In this document: positions 48,070 through 60,300 of the stretch, one piece after another | Layout of the letters: each line of letters opens with the position of its first letter | Position numbering within the stretch: position 1 is the stretch's first letter | Translations under genes and position numbers: made by a program | Assembly (NCBI RefSeq): GCF_003073045.1 | Contig: NC_037591.1 | Span: 21,609,319 to 21,673,318 of the forward strand | Direction of reading: 5' to 3' | Source: Pomacea canaliculata | Taxonomy: Eukaryota > Mollusca > Gastropoda > Architaenioglossa > Ampullariidae | Length of the DNA: 64,000 bases | Notes under the pieces: model-generated | Told to the model about the DNA's origin: nothing | Seen by the model: only the letters and a program-made list of their open reading frames with translations | Database searches by the model: none

Positions 48070-51000
48070 CTGAAAAAGAACAATTCCAAACCTTACAACA
48101 CTTAAATTAAAAAAAAACACAGTTTGACTATGCTATAATAACATTGACTGTAACCCTTTCCAAATATTTCTATGACAAATTTTAAAAGTTTAATCTTGAA
48201 ATACATGGTTACATTACAGATGTGAACAATACTACTAGACATATCAACAGCCTGTGTTTGTCTCTTAAAAGAAATTCCAGCATTTCTAGAGTTTAATTCA
48301 AGGAAGCCATTTTTCATACCACCCATTTTTCTCACACCTCAGAAAAAAAGGAGAGGGGAACATTGAGGAATTGTAAGAAGGGTAGGGGGCCAAAGGAGAA
48401 TACAGATACATCAGACCAGTCATAAAGTATGCATCAAGTACATTGTCTTCTTAACCCAGCACTGACAATGTTAACCAAAAATCTGTTAGTCTGTTTTGGA
48501 TGATGAATAAGGATGTCTAATAATCAACATAAGCCCATTACCATATGGACTCATATTACATACATCATTATATGTATAAACACACTGGAACATCATACCT
48601 TTGTATCAAAGCATGTTTACAATCTACATCCTTTGTTCTAAAGAAGCATGTAATTATGAGGTATCCTCGCTTCTTCCTTGTCTTTGTCTTATCTCAAAAG
48701 CCCCAAAAGAAATGTGGAAGTGCAGTAAACTCTGTTATTTGGGCAATGGCATGGAGAACCACAAGTCTACCACAAGTAATGACAAATAATATATAGTTGG
48801 CTGATTGAATGATACAGATAAACATCTAGCAATGGTTTTGTGTTAGATAGATGTGGGGAAAGACTCAAAGATGACCTTGATGCTAGGCCTTAACAGCTAT
48901 CATGTCTACAGAGATAGCATGTGCCCTGAGATAAGGTCAATAACCCATAACCCTTACTGCTGTGCTTACAAGCAAGCATTTTACCCTACATTACTACCCT
49001 ACTGGACTTCCAATAACAACAACAACAAAATTCTAACCAGACACAATTATCTTGCCACCATCCATCCAACACAAAAGTTGGGTGAGAGTCAAAAGTAGGT
49101 GACATTAAAAGGGTTTGTGATCCATAACTATGGGAAAATCTGTTCTTCCGCAAAATGCGATGAGAGGCACGGTTTGTGAGATAACGACTTAAGGCTGTAT
49201 GTAAGGAAGGAAGCATGTAATAACGCCTTCTTTGGTAGCAATTATTGCGACTGCTGTACGTCTTGAAAATGACAAATCATCGTTAATTTTGTTTACTTAT
49301 TAATGGTAAAATGTATCAACATTAATCTTTAGAACTTTAGTGAAAATCACAAATTTTATTTTCACAAAAACTAATTTGAAAATAATTAAGTATCGAACAG
49401 TCCAACACTGCAGCAGCTGTTCCTAAGCTTACTTCCGTACTTAAGAAGTGGTGCCTGCAATTCGAAAAAAAAAAATGAAGGAGCGTAACCGTTCCAATTA
49501 TTTGTGCTTATTAATATAAATGTTTAAAAAATTAACTAAGTGATGCCCAACTTTTTTTTCAGTCGATCCTTGTACCTGCTATCCTTATTCGGCATAAGAA
49601 GCAGACGCACAACAGCAGCCTTTTCAATCGAACCATATTCTGCCTTCTTGTTATCTTCTCACAGAAAACATGGAGGTACTTCTTCTCTGATCGCAATGCG
49701 TACTATCTACTTAGATCTTATCAATCTCTCAAGAAACTGATAAATTAGACAGTGACGAAACGAGAAAATTTTTCTTCTTTAACATCAATGTTTTTCATTT
49801 CTGCTTCCATTCCACACACGCATGCGCAATAACGTTGCACAATATATTTTCCTTTCCGGGTCAAATCTGCAGTTAGTTCTTGCTACTCCGACATGCAGGA
49901 AAATAGTTATTTTGGTTTACAATAATTTGTTGAAAATTTAACCGGGTAAAGATTCAATTCCTTTATTACAAGACCCTGATCTTTATAACCAGCGAGCAGT
50001 CAATCTCGTTCGTCGTAGCCAAGTTTTGTTTTCCACCTACAGCGCACAAAGCAGCTTTGTGCTTAAAATTTCAAGCTTCTGACGACGAACTTGTATTACA
50101 TGTCTGTGCTCTGACAATTTGAGCTGGGAGAACAGCTGACGTCTCCCTGTACCACATTCATCCAACATCAAGACAAATCGATATTACACTTCAAATGACA
50201 TCGTTCAATCCTTTGACGTGGGGTTTAGTAGATTAGTCTTAGTTCTTTTACACTTGGTTTGTCAGATGACACAACCCGGGGAGATAAGATTAAAAATAAA
50301 AAAAAAGCGTTAACTTTTGTATTCTGTTCACAAGGTAACTGAAGTGATAAGACAATTTAGGATCAAACCATAGCAAGGGTGAACATTAAGAAATTTGTAG
50401 AATATGTCTTGCGTAGACTGTTCTAACATCTTGATAAATATGCCGCCATGCAATAGTGATCATGTACTACCCTCTGAAGTGTGGACAAAAATGGAAACTC
50501 TTATGGTAAGCCTGTTGCAGATCAGGAAATGCAACATTAGAATAATGCCTCTCCCAGTAGTTTGAATCTGTTGTTGAAAGTGATTACCCAGTGTTCTTAG
50601 GTACGATCTTTGTCCTATATAGATGCTTGCATATTGTTGCATCCAGCATCAGCTATGTTTTTATTTAAGGAAAGTTCTCTTTGACAAGAATTTTTTTTTT
50701 ACTACCTTTTGCTGTTTTATTAATTTACCACAAAACTGGTCTCTGCAAAAACAAAATACACAAAAACACAAGTACAGTATTTTAAACTTTAATTCCAACT
50801 ACATAAGATTTAAAAGTTGAAAACTGAAATGGGCAGCCTTGCAAAAACAAACATCGTATTCATCTCAAAGAACTCCTTTCGGTGTGTACACACATCCATC
50901 ATCTCAAACACTGCACTCAAGTCATTAACTGTTCATATCTGCTAACAGCAAATAAAAATTAGCAACTGAATCCAAGAGTAGTTTTTTTTTTAAACCTTCG

Positions 51001-52102
51001 CATTTCCATATAAAACTTTCACAAGTAAACAATTGGACGGTTTTAGTTGTTTCTTGTCTAAAGATTTGTCTATTTATTGTGTGAAAACACATGCTGCTCT
51101 CACACACATTCAGATTTCTGGTGGTAAGCCAAAATCTGAACTTATTAAACTCAAGTGGCACGGTGAAGAGGACACTTTGGCATTTAAAATAAAGAGGAAA
51201 AGTGACTTGAGTACAGTGAATGTTACTCACACCACGACATTTTTTCTGCAATATTTTCAAATGTATGATGAAAATGGGAATCCCAATATGACAAGTGTTT
51301 TGTTATTCGTGACAGAAGCAGGGCAGGGGGCATTACATATAAAAACTTAAAAGAACAATTAAAAATGCTTGCAGATATATGCATGCACTACCAATACTAA
51401 CGAGTGAATACACCCTCCCCTCCAACCCAATAATTTTTCTTCCCAAAGGGAACAGGCTAGAAAAAATCTTGCCAACCAACCACAATTTGTCAATTTACAA
51501 TTGTACACTTTAAAAAACTTGTGTCACAGGCTAATATACTTCATTGTTGCTTTGGCAGAAGGATGTGCCGGTTGATTCAGGACAGCGACAAAACCAAGGT
51601 ATCTTGTTCGAAATTGGTATATTTTGCATGAAAGTCATTTTTTCTATAAATATTTTGTTGAAATTAAGAGTATTTTTGTCCTGAACGCTTTGCATTTAAT
51701 AAGTTGGAACATGTGTTTCTTACCAAAGCATGTTGACATGAATAAAACTTTAGGTGAAAAACACATTTGTAGATTGTGGTAGCATGAAAAGAAACAAAAG
51801 CATTGGCTCAATGTAAACTCAGCCTGAAAAGACTAGACTGATGAAAACACACACTATGCTAAAAATGGTTCTGTTGCAAACCAAGCTAAATCATGAATTG
51901 TTCCCAATCCTAACAAAATTAAAATGATTTTGATCTTTAGAAATTAAAAATGAAGTCAAACAACATAAACTTTTAAAAAAGGGTAAACACAAATGCTGTA
52001 TCAACTAATTTTATCAGTTTATATTCCTGAAAACTGCTTAGTTTAAAAAAAGCTGGGGATTAAAAAAAAAAAGGTTTATCAACGCTGAGGCTTGCTGGCC
52101 AA
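48070..52102. other. First ADAM10 intron/5' region and 3' flank of antizyme
   Basis: Should contain the ADAM10 first exon (signal peptide, phase-1 donor) and promoter, probably near the more GC-rich 49.4-50.3 kb. I could not identify either. The part from about 51 to 52.1 kb may be antizyme 3' UTR. Open frames here lack recognisable homology. Confidence 0.35.
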
Positions 52103-55100
52103 TTACTCGCTACCACAGTCGCTTTTGCTGTCATCATCGCTGCTGTCGGTGCCATCATTATCAATGACATAGGCCATGAAGATGAGGTCCTCTGTTTTTG
52201 GCACCAACTGATGTCCAGGTGGCAAAATAGTGAACCCAAAAAAGTTGAACACTCGCAGCAGCGAGGCTGAAACAAACCATTTGGTAGACATTTACACTCA
52301 ATACTCCATTTGCAGATTTAGAATATCACTCCAAGATTTCGGATCACTGCACCATCCCCCCCCCCCCCTTTCCAATCATTTAAAAAACTTTCAAAGGTAA
52401 ATGTTTACAGCTTCGACCATCCCTACCATCAGCAAAACTATTAAATAAAAATATCCTTTATGCTAAAAAAACCAACCAAACAAAAAGCAAACCCAAAAGA
52501 GTACAGAAAAGTGCCATCTTAAAAATATGCCTAAATTGAATAGTGGCATATAATTTAAAGTTCTCACAAAGTTCGTCTTTTGAAAGATGGTGCTGTAAAT
52601 ACTGCACTATATTGCCCATGGTTGTGAAATGAAACAGCTCTCACGATTTTAAGTAAAAATTGTAAGATTAATGTAAAATGAGCTTACATCTGTCAGGCCT
52701 GTTCTTCTTAAAGCACAAGATGACGTGTGTGCATTTCAGCTGCTCTTCAGCATACTCCAGCAGCGTTATCAGACTGAAATAGTATCAATCTATTGTGCAC
52801 TAGTATGCCAAATTGCCTTAATACTATGTGGAAACTAAAAGTACACAATAAAACCTATTGATTACCAGCAGCTGACTTGAGAGTTATTTCTTAACCACAG
52901 ATCAATCAAGCTGGTGGTTGGGGTGGGGGGAATCACAAGCAAGATAACTAGTACATGTTTCTAATATAAGCAAAGAACACTGTTTAATCATAGCAATTTA
53001 TTGCCTGGAATTAAGTGATGAAAAGGATATCATACATCAAGTTAATGACTGCTCTTGAATGAACAGAAGTGAAACATGTTTAAAAATCTTTTGTTAAAAA
53101 AAATAGTCCCAGGATGGACGAAAAAAAAAAAAAAAAAGTTAAATACACATGAAAAATACAAAGGGAGCAGCGGGACTGGGTAAGTAAATATCACCTTTCA
53201 CGGGAGCCTTCAGGTAAGATGCCATGGGGAACTTCAACATAGAGACGGGAGTTGTCAACCAGGATAGTCTCCCATACCACTTCCTTACCAGGGACTGGAG
53301 AGACTTTAAAGCATAGGTTGACAGCACTGTCTCCCTGCTCTGAAAGTTGCACACACCCAACTTCAGAAGCTGTAAGTGTAACAGAAATGGAAAGACAAAA
53401 ATATTTATATGATCCTAACTCAATATCCATCTTTCATTAATACTTTTCTGAATAGCAGCTAGTTTGATTGTAAAAATACTGATTTTGTTAATGTTAGACT
53501 TCTGCAATGCTGAATGAAATGCTAAGCTTATTAAATTAGTTGCATTTTAAGCCCATATTTTAAGCAGCTAAAACAGTGGAAGAAACAAAAGCTTAAGACA
53601 ATGTAAGATTTGTGCAGCAATGCTAGGTGAATAATGGTAGCTTAGACGACTTTAAAGTGTCAAAAATGTTTTACAAAATGTACTTAGAAAACTGTAAAAT
53701 TTATATAAAAAAGTATTACAAAATGGAATCAACCGACCACCAAAATCTTTGCTTACATGAAGCTATAATCTGTTACCTTATTTCTTTTTAAAGGGAAGGC
53801 TGCAGCATTCTTTAAAGACAAATTATAAAACATTTACTCTAAAGATACCATCAACTTACTCTGAGCAGGTCCAGAGAATTTTCCCGAAAGGTTACCGAAG
53901 GGGTCCACAGATGCACTAGAGCTGATGTTGGCATTCAGTTCAGCACGTGATGATGGAGAAACCAGCGAGCTGTTGGCCAGGAAGCCTTCAGCATTGACAG
54001 GGGGCGCTTTAAAGACCCCCACGCCGTTGCCCTCTGTCACGAATGACACTTGGGATTCATGACCGGCGTGGGGCACATCAGGAGCACCACAGAGGCCCTG
54101 GACCCAGCCGTATAATATACCGGGAACTGGATATGCTGCAACAAAAGGAGAATAATGCTTTCTAACCAAGTCTAGTCACAAACGCTAAAAATGTTTTCTT
54201 CAATAACAGGAAAACTCATTAAATTCACAAAAAACATTTCTTGAAGAGTAAATAATGAATAAATAGGCAAGCTTCGGTTTCTTTACCTGTGTGAACGTTG
54301 TCTTATCTGCCCCATTTGAGAAAAATTCTGTTCTTAAAAATATAACTTCAATTGCTGGTGTAAACCTACTACTTTGATGCATGAAGACCCTTATATACAT
54401 AAAAATGGGAGCAGATGACGTCACCTGGCCAACAGCGCAGTTACTAGTGCACCTATTTATAGTATCCTTTATGAAGCAGTGAGAACATTTCTAGATAAGG
54501 AAGTTAAACACTTCACATGAACGATTAGATATTTTTTAGCACAGCATAACACCTAACATCAAGGTTGGCTTCCTTTGTCCACACAACCACCTTCCTTCCC
54601 CAGCATAAGCAGTCTAATTAAAAAAAAATCTGCAAATTCATTATAAATGATTTTTTCCATATGTTACTGAACTCCTTTGTTGGACTTTTATACCCTAAAA
54701 CACTGGTTAGGTGTTAAGGTACTACAGATTTCTTTTGAAAACGTGAAAAGGAGGCATATCAAAACAACAATCTTAGGTTGTTATAGAGAGGTGCATTTTC
54801 ACATCTGTAACAGATGTCTCCAGTAAATATAGATTTTCTACAGCATGGTGCAAATGCCATATCATAGGATGCATTTGTCCTCGCACATCAACAGATTTCA
54901 ATAATAACCAGCCGTTACATGTTCCAGAAAATTCTACAAATAACACACAAAACAAATAAACCATTTAAGTGCTGCCCTTTCAAAACTTTGCAGTTTTCAT
55001 CAGGGCTTCCTCTTCGAGCATGCATCAGCTGTTATTTGAGAAATAGCAATTACCTAAAATCCTTAGTTATAGCTAAGCTTGAAAATGAGTGGGGGCAAGC

Positions 55101-57086
55101 AATTCTGCTTTTAAAATTCACTATACTCCTCAGTAACTATTACACAATACAGAATTATGAATGAACTTCCAGGGCTTCTGCTAAGGCTAAATTCTTTGGG
55201 GTCCCAGGGATCCCTTCTTCAGATTTTTAAGGGGTCCTTGTTCTTCACCCAAATTTGGGACCCCACTGACGAAAATTGAAGGGGTCCTCCGAACTTTTAA
55301 TGCATACTGTATGCAATTTTTTGCATAAGCAGAAGCCCTGAACTTCTTATTCCCAGCACAGAAATGCAAATGACACCACGGTGTGACTAATAATAGAATG
55401 AAATTAACTACACCCTTTAACTTAATCATAGCCAGAAAAATTAATACTATTCACCATCTGCCACTCTTAAAGATATTGCCCAAATAATCAATAAACTGAA
55501 GTATCATATAAGCAATGTACTTGGCATGGACTACTTACTAGCTAACATTAACAGACTATACAGAGCTGTCTTCTTTTTCTACATTTCATATCATGAAACT
55601 ATAAATGGTTCTTTTTTTGGGTACGTGTAAGAAAAACAAAGAAATCAACTGCATCTCAATGGAAATGTTTATAAGACATAAAAGGTAAGATACATATCTT
55701 TAAAGTTTATATGTAACAAGGACAATGTACTTTATTACGACTAAATTATATTTTAAGAAATTGTAATAATTTGGATATTAAAACCTTCAGATTTTCATTT
55801 TTGAAATTTAGTCAGACTTTTGTGACACTGTAAACATACTAAGATCAACTGTGAACTTTTACCACAGTATACCCTGTCAAAGTCAGCTGATGGTTCCTTG
55901 TGCACTCAGAAATTTAGGCACACAAGCAGATCTTGTGATTCATCCCTTTTCACATTCAGACCCCTTGACAATTCTCAGAAAGCCGATTCAAAATATTAGG
56001 GTGGAAGAAAATTTTTTGTGTGATAATGAGCCAGTTTCAAGCCCCCTCCCCCATCACAGAAATGTTTATAAATTATCTTCTAGTTCATGTTGATAACCAG
56101 CAGTACTATTTTTTTCTTTCTGACATTTCTGCAGCAGTAAAATGTTTTCAGTCTGGTATGTATTACTTACTAGTCATAAAACCAACTATCTCATAATTGA
56201 TATTGGACACAGCGCAAGACATTTAATCACTATTCTTTTAACTACAAAGATTACCTATGAGCTTGCTGACTTATCAGTAAGAGGTTTATTATTAGATAAA
56301 ATTGACTGTAAAATGCCCTGCAATCAGTGGGTGTGCTGTTCAAAGTGTAAAGTTTGTTGCCTCTACATTTAATTCCATCCAACAATAACAATACTGTATA
56401 AAACTACTAACAGAATTAAATCATAAGAAAATAATGAATTTACGCTGTCCAAACCTTTTAACCTAGTTGTCGCTATGCGTCATCCTATTGTAACCAAGCC
56501 CAAAATCTAATCAGGTGTGGCTTGTTCCGGCAAGCATAAAACGTATTGGACGGGTATTTCGGGTATTTAGTCCACTAAAACGCTTGGTTATTTGTGAATT
56601 GGTAATTACACTTAATACATTTTACAAACATGTAATTCCAGTTTATGCTCGACATTTTCTTGTTTACATAACTCCTAAACTTTCGAATTCTTCAAAACAG
56701 TCTCGTAACTGTAGCCACGGTGAACAAAGCAACAAAATTAGGTCACTGTCCACCACAGCACTGCCACTAGCACCAGCTGACTATACCGACAGTTGCCAAA
56801 TTCAATTTTTCAAAGCTTAGAACTATCGAAGAATGTATCTTCACCAAATTAAATGTAAAGTTCCTTCTGTATCAATGCGAAAACATAATATGAAATGAAT
56901 TTTCAGTTTTATATGACAAAACTTATTTATTTCGCTTTCAACAATTTGGCGAAATAGCTGTGAATTGGCAGCCATTTTGTTTTGATGACCGTCAAGGGAT
57001 AATAACGCAGTTACATTTCTTGTCTCGCGGTAAGTCAAATTCACAAAGAAAACAACTTACATGTTTGTCTTTCGTAAAGCTGGCAT
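52103..57086 (-). CDS. OAZ: Ornithine decarboxylase antizyme, expressed by +1 ribosomal frameshifting
   Basis: Binds ornithine decarboxylase monomers, targets them to the proteasome without ubiquitin and restrains polyamine uptake. Exons: 57086-57061 (ATG 57086, donor AACAT|GTAAGT), 54135-53860, 53369-53195, 52773-52688 and 52266-52103. All phases agree. ORF1 is short: MPALRKTNIISSSRYIIRLG, then PGPLWCS-stop. The shift site TGG-TGC-TCC-TGA-T at 54089-54077 moves ribosomes to DVPHAGHESQ. ORF2 then gives VVWETILVDNSRLYVEVPHG, LITLLEYAEEQLKCTHVILC and the C-terminal LLRVFNFFGFTILPPGHQLV. The C-terminus has an acidic Asp/Ser tail. Polyamines normally raise frameshifting, closing a feedback loop. 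The GPGP-WCS end of ORF1 is like that of animal antizymes. Confidence 0.95.
53860..54135 (-). CDS. OAZ: Antizyme exon spanning the ORF1/ORF2 switch
   Basis: 276-nt exon (acceptor ctttgttgcag, donor CAGA|GTAAGT). The zero frame runs 18 codons to the TGA. The +1 frame then runs to the donor in phase 1, which fits the next exon only if the frameshift is made. Confidence 0.93.
54078..54089 (-). promoter_or_regulatory. OAZ: Programmed +1 frameshift site of antizyme
   Basis: TGG TGC TCC TGA, followed by T, is the classic animal antizyme shift site. The zero frame stops at TGA (54080-54078) and the +1 frame continues GAT GTG CCC CAC. Both frames are antizyme-like on their own sides. Confidence 0.95.
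55171..55339. mobile_element. MITE with AGGGCTTCTGC terminal inverted repeats
   Basis: A 169-bp element starting AGGGCTTCTGCTAAGGC and ending GCATAAGCAGAAGCCCT, so its termini are inverted repeats. The flanks GAACTTCC (55163-55170) and GAACTTCT (55340-55347) agree at 7 of 8 positions, a hAT-type 8-bp duplication. The interior is GGGGTCC-rich. It lies in antizyme intron 1. Confidence 0.8.
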
Positions 57087-57368
57087 GTTTTCTTCTTTTT
57101 CCTTCGTCTGCGGCCCAAAATTCTCGTCCAAAACGATGGCGTCCGAAGCCTTGAGCATCTCCCTGCCGAATATCGGCTAAGAGGTTTCTTGTATGACGTT
57201 AACTAAGTTTTACAAGTCACGTGATCATCTTGTGAATCGCTTTAAAATAATACTCTATATACATTTTCGAAATATTATTTATATAGCTTTCTGTACAAGA
57301 AATAAAATGAAATTCTTTGAATATATTTAAATTCTCGTTAACGTGAATTTTTGGGAATTTATTTCAAG
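57087..57368. promoter_or_regulatory. Bidirectional promoter between antizyme and dynactin subunit 6
   Basis: The two start codons diverge with about 282 bp between them. The spacer contains a CACGTG E-box at 57218-57223 and a TGACGTT half-CRE-like site at 57194-57200. No TATA box is obvious in a fixed position. Co-regulation is inference. Confidence 0.65.
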
Positions 57369-60300
57369 ATGGCGTCACAGAATAAGTCCAGGTTAGTAAA
57401 CAGATTGCTTTAGTTACAGTACTGAGTACTTTTAGAGATTAATGGCATAAAGTGGATAATTAGGTCTCTCAAGCATATGGTCATCAGTCATTTATTAATC
57501 CTCTTGTTTCCTTGTTTTTGCACACGTCGTCGGGACCGAGCACTGCATGTCCACCTTAGTTGTACACCATCAATGACTGAACAGTGAACAAGAACTTCCC
57601 TGAACTTTTTGTTAAGCTTGGTAGCATCAGTAGATAACCAAAAAGGTTATACTTCAGTCGCAGATTAATTATAGAAAAAGCGCATTCTTGACGTGTGATA
57701 GATTTGGAGTTCGCCATTGGGGTAGGGAATGGGAAGAAGAGAGAGAGAGAAAAAAAAAGAAGAAATAAAATGGAGCTTCCATGCTTGTCTAAAGCAACAT
57801 AAAATTTTTGCACATGTATTATAGTTTAGTGAACTTTAGTCCTTGTTACTCCTCGAGGAGCATAGGGCCGCACACACTTGTATTATGGGCTCATCTTAAG
57901 GCCTGTTTCATTTTGTCACTTGTCTACAGTGTTACATGTGTTATTATAAAAGCTTAAACAGCACACAGCTAGGCTAGATCGGAACTTATATTTAGCTGCT
58001 ATATATGTAATATTTAACTGTTCTAAAGGCCAGTTAATCTTATATAACCTTTTTCATGCCTATTGCAATGAGTGTACTTGTTATGGACACAATAAGCACT
58101 ATAGTTATAAGTATATATATATATAGTTATAGTATAAGTATGGATCGTCATATTATATGTGTTCGTGAGGTAAAGAAAATTTTCTGTCGTGGGTTTCCAC
58201 GACAGACAATAAAGTTTGATTTGATTTGATTTGATAGTTTAGTTTATTCCTTGTTGCTCCCTTGAGCAGCATAGGGCTGCAAATAGGCACTATAGGTCCC
58301 AGCTATACTATGCCAATGGTTGGCATGCATTATCATAAAAACTTAAAATAGTACAGAGGTCAGGGCTGGAATTATTGGCTCATAATCTAATTATAGGCTG
58401 GTCAGGCTAATAACCTTTGTTATGCATATTGTACATTGCTCATATTCCTTCACATGAATGCACATCTTCCTTTTAAGAAAGTGATGTTTTTTTGCATCGA
58501 CAAATTTGTCAACATGTTTCAAAAATCTCTTATACAAGTTATAGAGAACATACTGTCCTTACTGATCTATTGTTACAATATGATGCTAAGCATATCCTGT
58601 CAGGATAGTTCTGTGTGATGATGTTGTTGATGTTATTCTAGGCTGGTATTATTGATTAGTTATAACTGCATGAGCTGCTTCTTAATTACCCTGCAACAAA
58701 TAAAGTGAACCTGTCATGAGCACTGCACGTGTGATGAGCCTCTAGTGCAGTAAGCAGGTTTTTTTTTCAACTAAATTGATCTGTAAATAGGTTATAGTTT
58801 GAGATGAATTCCATCACAGAAGTAGACAGCTGTAGACTTTTAAATACATTAGTGTCTCCATGAAGTTTATATAATTTCTTGGTGCATCAAGGCTACAAAC
58901 AAAGTACATTATAAACTATCTTAGCAAACGTTTACATAAGTAAAATGTGCATGTTTTGCTTAAGGTTTTTATAATGCATTTCAGTGAATATTGAATGATT
59001 TGCTTTCTTTTATTTGCTTCTAAATCTAATATTTTGATAGCTCAGTTTAGTTCTTGACAATTCTGCATATTGATAGCCCTTTAAATGCTGAATTTCTGTA
59101 ATCTTTTGTAGTTGAATGCTACCTACTGTTTTATCAAAGTAAGCTTTTATGAACCTAGGAGTCATTTTCTGGCATTTTCAAACTCGTTGACATGGTCATC
59201 CTTTTCCTAAACTAGCATTTGCACATAATAACACCACATATATGACTGCATGAATGGTTAGACACTTAGATTGAGATAATGCATCTTAAATGTTTCTTGT
59301 TAAGGTTTCTTTCATTTTTTAACATTTTGTTACAGTGTGAAGATAGCACCTGGAGCAGTGGTTTGTGATGAGTGTGAGTTAATTGGTGACATCACCATAG
59401 GTATGTTATAAAATTTAGATCTAGTTTACTTTAAAAGGAATCTCTGCATTCATAATAAAGATATACATTGAATAGTGAGATGCAAATGCTTGACAAGATC
59501 AGTTTTATATAAGTGCATTCATGTACATGTATATAATATGTATTTTATCTTGGTATTTAAAATGATAATGACAAATGACCAACTTTACTATCACTAATTG
59601 CCATCTGTAATAAATAAAGTCACATTTTATCTTAGTAGTCTTAGTGGGCAATTATACCCGGGAAGTGTGCTCAGTTTGTGTTACTAAAATAAGGATAGAA
59701 CAAGTGCTAGTTACAAGATATGGATAAGGCATAACAGAAAACTTAAAAACATGCAGTCTTACATCTATACCATTTTTAAGACATCTATCATCACACCCCA
59801 TGCACACACACACAAAACTGACAATTTATCAGTGGTTGAGCAGCTCAATTGCAGAGGGCACAAACAGTTTCAATGGTTATTTTATTCAGGTGCCTCCAGT
59901 ATCCTGTCTTATTATAGTGGTTCTAATGAAATAAAGTCATGATATTGTAATTTATGTATTGTTTTGTTACTGCATACACAACCCATGTATTCTGTGCTAG
60001 TAACTTGGATTTATATAGTCTATGCCTGTAAAAGATGCATATGACTGTGGCTATAAGTCACAAATCAGAATAATCTAACTGATGTTTGAGACTAATTTTA
60101 GTTATTTTATCCTAAAAACACCTATGTTTATAATATAGTTTAAAAGGAAGATGTTTGTAAATATGCAATTTTTTTCAATATTTTTAAACATTACATAATT
60201 TTGTGACACTTGGAATAGCTTGTCAGAAATTAAATAAGCAATAAATTTCAATAGTTAAAAGAAATGGCACAAATTGGGGCTTGTGTCAAAATTGTGGAAA

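Noticed and set aside
47890..48105. Plus-strand ORF at the ADAM10 prodomain exon
   Set aside because: It is the antisense shadow of exon 48069-47934, whose minus-strand translation is clearly ADAM10.
49540..49740. Plus-strand ORF with a hydrophobic N-terminus near the ADAM10 5' end
   Set aside because: It is on the wrong strand for the ADAM10 signal peptide and has no partner exons.
51033..51350. A 105-codon plus-strand ORF opposite the antizyme 3' region
   Set aside because: No recognisable domain or splice partners. It probably lies in antisense orientation to the antizyme 3' UTR or flank.
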